From NCBI GenBank assembly GCA_963824105.1, contig CAWGNN010000006.1:449360-513359 (forward strand): a stretch of 64,000 nucleotides of DNA, given 5' to 3'. Every line of letters begins with the position of its first letter. Position 1 is the stretch's first letter. Positions 63,357 through 64,000 of this stretch are shown piece after piece. The stretch comes from CAWDVB01 sp963824105 (GTDB lineage Bacteria; Actinomycetota; Actinomycetes; Propionibacteriales; Nocardioidaceae). The notes under the pieces were generated by a model. The model had not been told where the DNA came from. It worked only from the letters and a program-made list of their open reading frames with translations, and made no database searches. The translations under genes and the position numbers were made by a program.

Positions 63357-63905
63357 ATGGCCAGCAGTGATCCTCTCCGCTTCCACCACGGGCACCGCGA
63401 CAGGGGCGCGTTCGGCCAGGGCCTCGTCCCACGGGTTGCCGAGAAGATCGCGGATGCCATGGGGACCGTCCAGTTCGTCCTCGCGTCCACCGTCGTGATC
63501 GTGGCGTGGGTGGTGGTCAACGGTGTCGTCACGTTCCTGACGAACTCCTGGCAAGGCCTGTTGAAAGGGCAGGGCTTCGACCCAGCTCCCTTCATCTTGT
63601 TGAACCTGGTGTTCTCCGCAGTTGCCTACTACTCGGCCTCCATGGTGATGATCGCCCAGAAGACGCAGTCGCGGCGCGACCAGGCCCGCGAGGAGGCCGA
63701 CGCCAAGCACCGTGAGGACCTAGCCGCGACCCAGGTGATGCTCATCCAGCAGAACACCGACCTCACCGCCGATGTGCAACGGCTCACGCGCGAGATCCAC
63801 GCGCTCGTCACGAACGGTGCGGCGACAAGCAGCTCCCCGTCCACGGAGAGCAGCTCTGGGGACGGTCCCGACCAGGCCACCCGCGACGAGGGCCAGAGTC
63901 AGTGA
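63357..63905 (+). CDS. DUF1003 membrane protein
   Basis: A 182-residue protein. The DUF1003 core has two hydrophobic helices separated by a conserved loop: MGTVQFVLASTVVIVAWVVVNG (core VQFVLASTVVIVAW), then GFDPAPFILLNLVFSAVAYYSAS and MIAQKTQSRRDQAR. A charged coiled-coil region (about 105-150) and a Ser/Gly-rich tail follow. The ATG at 63357 is preceded by AGGAGC. The family is of unknown function. The 95 bases beyond it are not interpretable. Confidence 0.9.
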   Translation: MASSDPLRFHHGHRDRGAFGQGLVPRVAEKIADAMGTVQFVLASTVVIVAWVVVNGVVTFLTNSWQGLLKGQGFDPAPFILLNLVFSAVAYYSASMVMIAQKTQSRRDQAREEADAKHREDLAATQVMLIQQNTDLTADVQRLTREIHALVTNGAATSSSPSTESSSGDGPDQATRDEGQSQ

Positions 63906-64000
63906 CGTCCTCGGTCTGACACTGGGTCTCGTCCCCTCTCCGACAAGAGTCAGCGCCCCGATGGCCCAGCCCGAACTCTCTGGTTGGCGCAACAGACGAC

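Overview
The window is high-GC DNA with dense, frequently overlapping genes and many GTG and TTG starts. Its housekeeping order (rsmI-tatD-ksgA-ispE-ABC-F, glmU-prs-rplY-pth, mfd-lipoprotein-mazG-eno-ftsB-DUF501/ppx) is typical of Actinobacteria. A mycothiol-type DsbA protein, a deazaflavin-dependent oxidoreductase, a bacterial protein O-mannosyltransferase family and leaderless promoters agree with this. Nocardioidaceae (Nocardioides or a relative) is the best guess from gene order and protein flavour; no rRNA or species marker is present.

Region 1 (1-24.0 kb) is core genome, mostly on the minus strand. It holds the partial def gene, an ACT regulator, a type-5 uracil-DNA glycosylase, a DUF501-Ppx/GppA fusion, ftsB, eno, mazG, a lipoprotein, mfd, small accessory genes around a LysR regulator, cysQ, pth, rplY, prs, glmU, an intergenic repeat cluster, an atypical tRNA-Gln, a MarR regulator, an ABC-F ATPase, ispE, ksgA, tatD and rsmI.

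Region 2 (24.0-43 kb) is envelope, stress and signalling. Two tandem protein mannosyltransferases are followed by divergent trehalose genes otsA/otsB, a DUF302 protein, and an MFS protein carrying a cyclic-nucleotide-binding domain. Next come a frameshifted secreted protein and a 1269-residue cyclase whose C1-C2-NTPase-TPR layout resembles mammalian soluble adenylyl cyclase. An oxidoreductase, a photolyase, LtrA and a SHOCT protein complete it. A cyclic-nucleotide circuit linking the cyclase to the MFS fusion is an inference.

Region 3 (42-46 kb) is an osmoprotectant ABC transporter. The binding protein is intact on the plus strand. The permease-ATPase-permease operon on the minus strand carries about seven single-base frameshifts within 2 kb.

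Region 4 (46.1-50.9 kb) is the most unusual locus: a dynamin-like GTPase and two divergent MutS-family ATPases in one operon with overlapping stops and starts. I know of no function for this trio.

Region 5 (50.9-64 kb) has a four-gene acyl-CoA type catabolic operon (SDR, amidohydrolase, MaoC, acyl-CoA ligase) divergent from a PaaX regulator. A secreted protein, a DUF318/ArsP-like permease with a His-rich tail, a DsbA-like protein with a CPWA site, a beta-propeller lipoprotein, a hydroxyacid dehydrogenase, a YrhK protein, a DHA2 exporter and a DUF1003 protein follow. I saw no prophage, insertion sequence, CRISPR array or rRNA.
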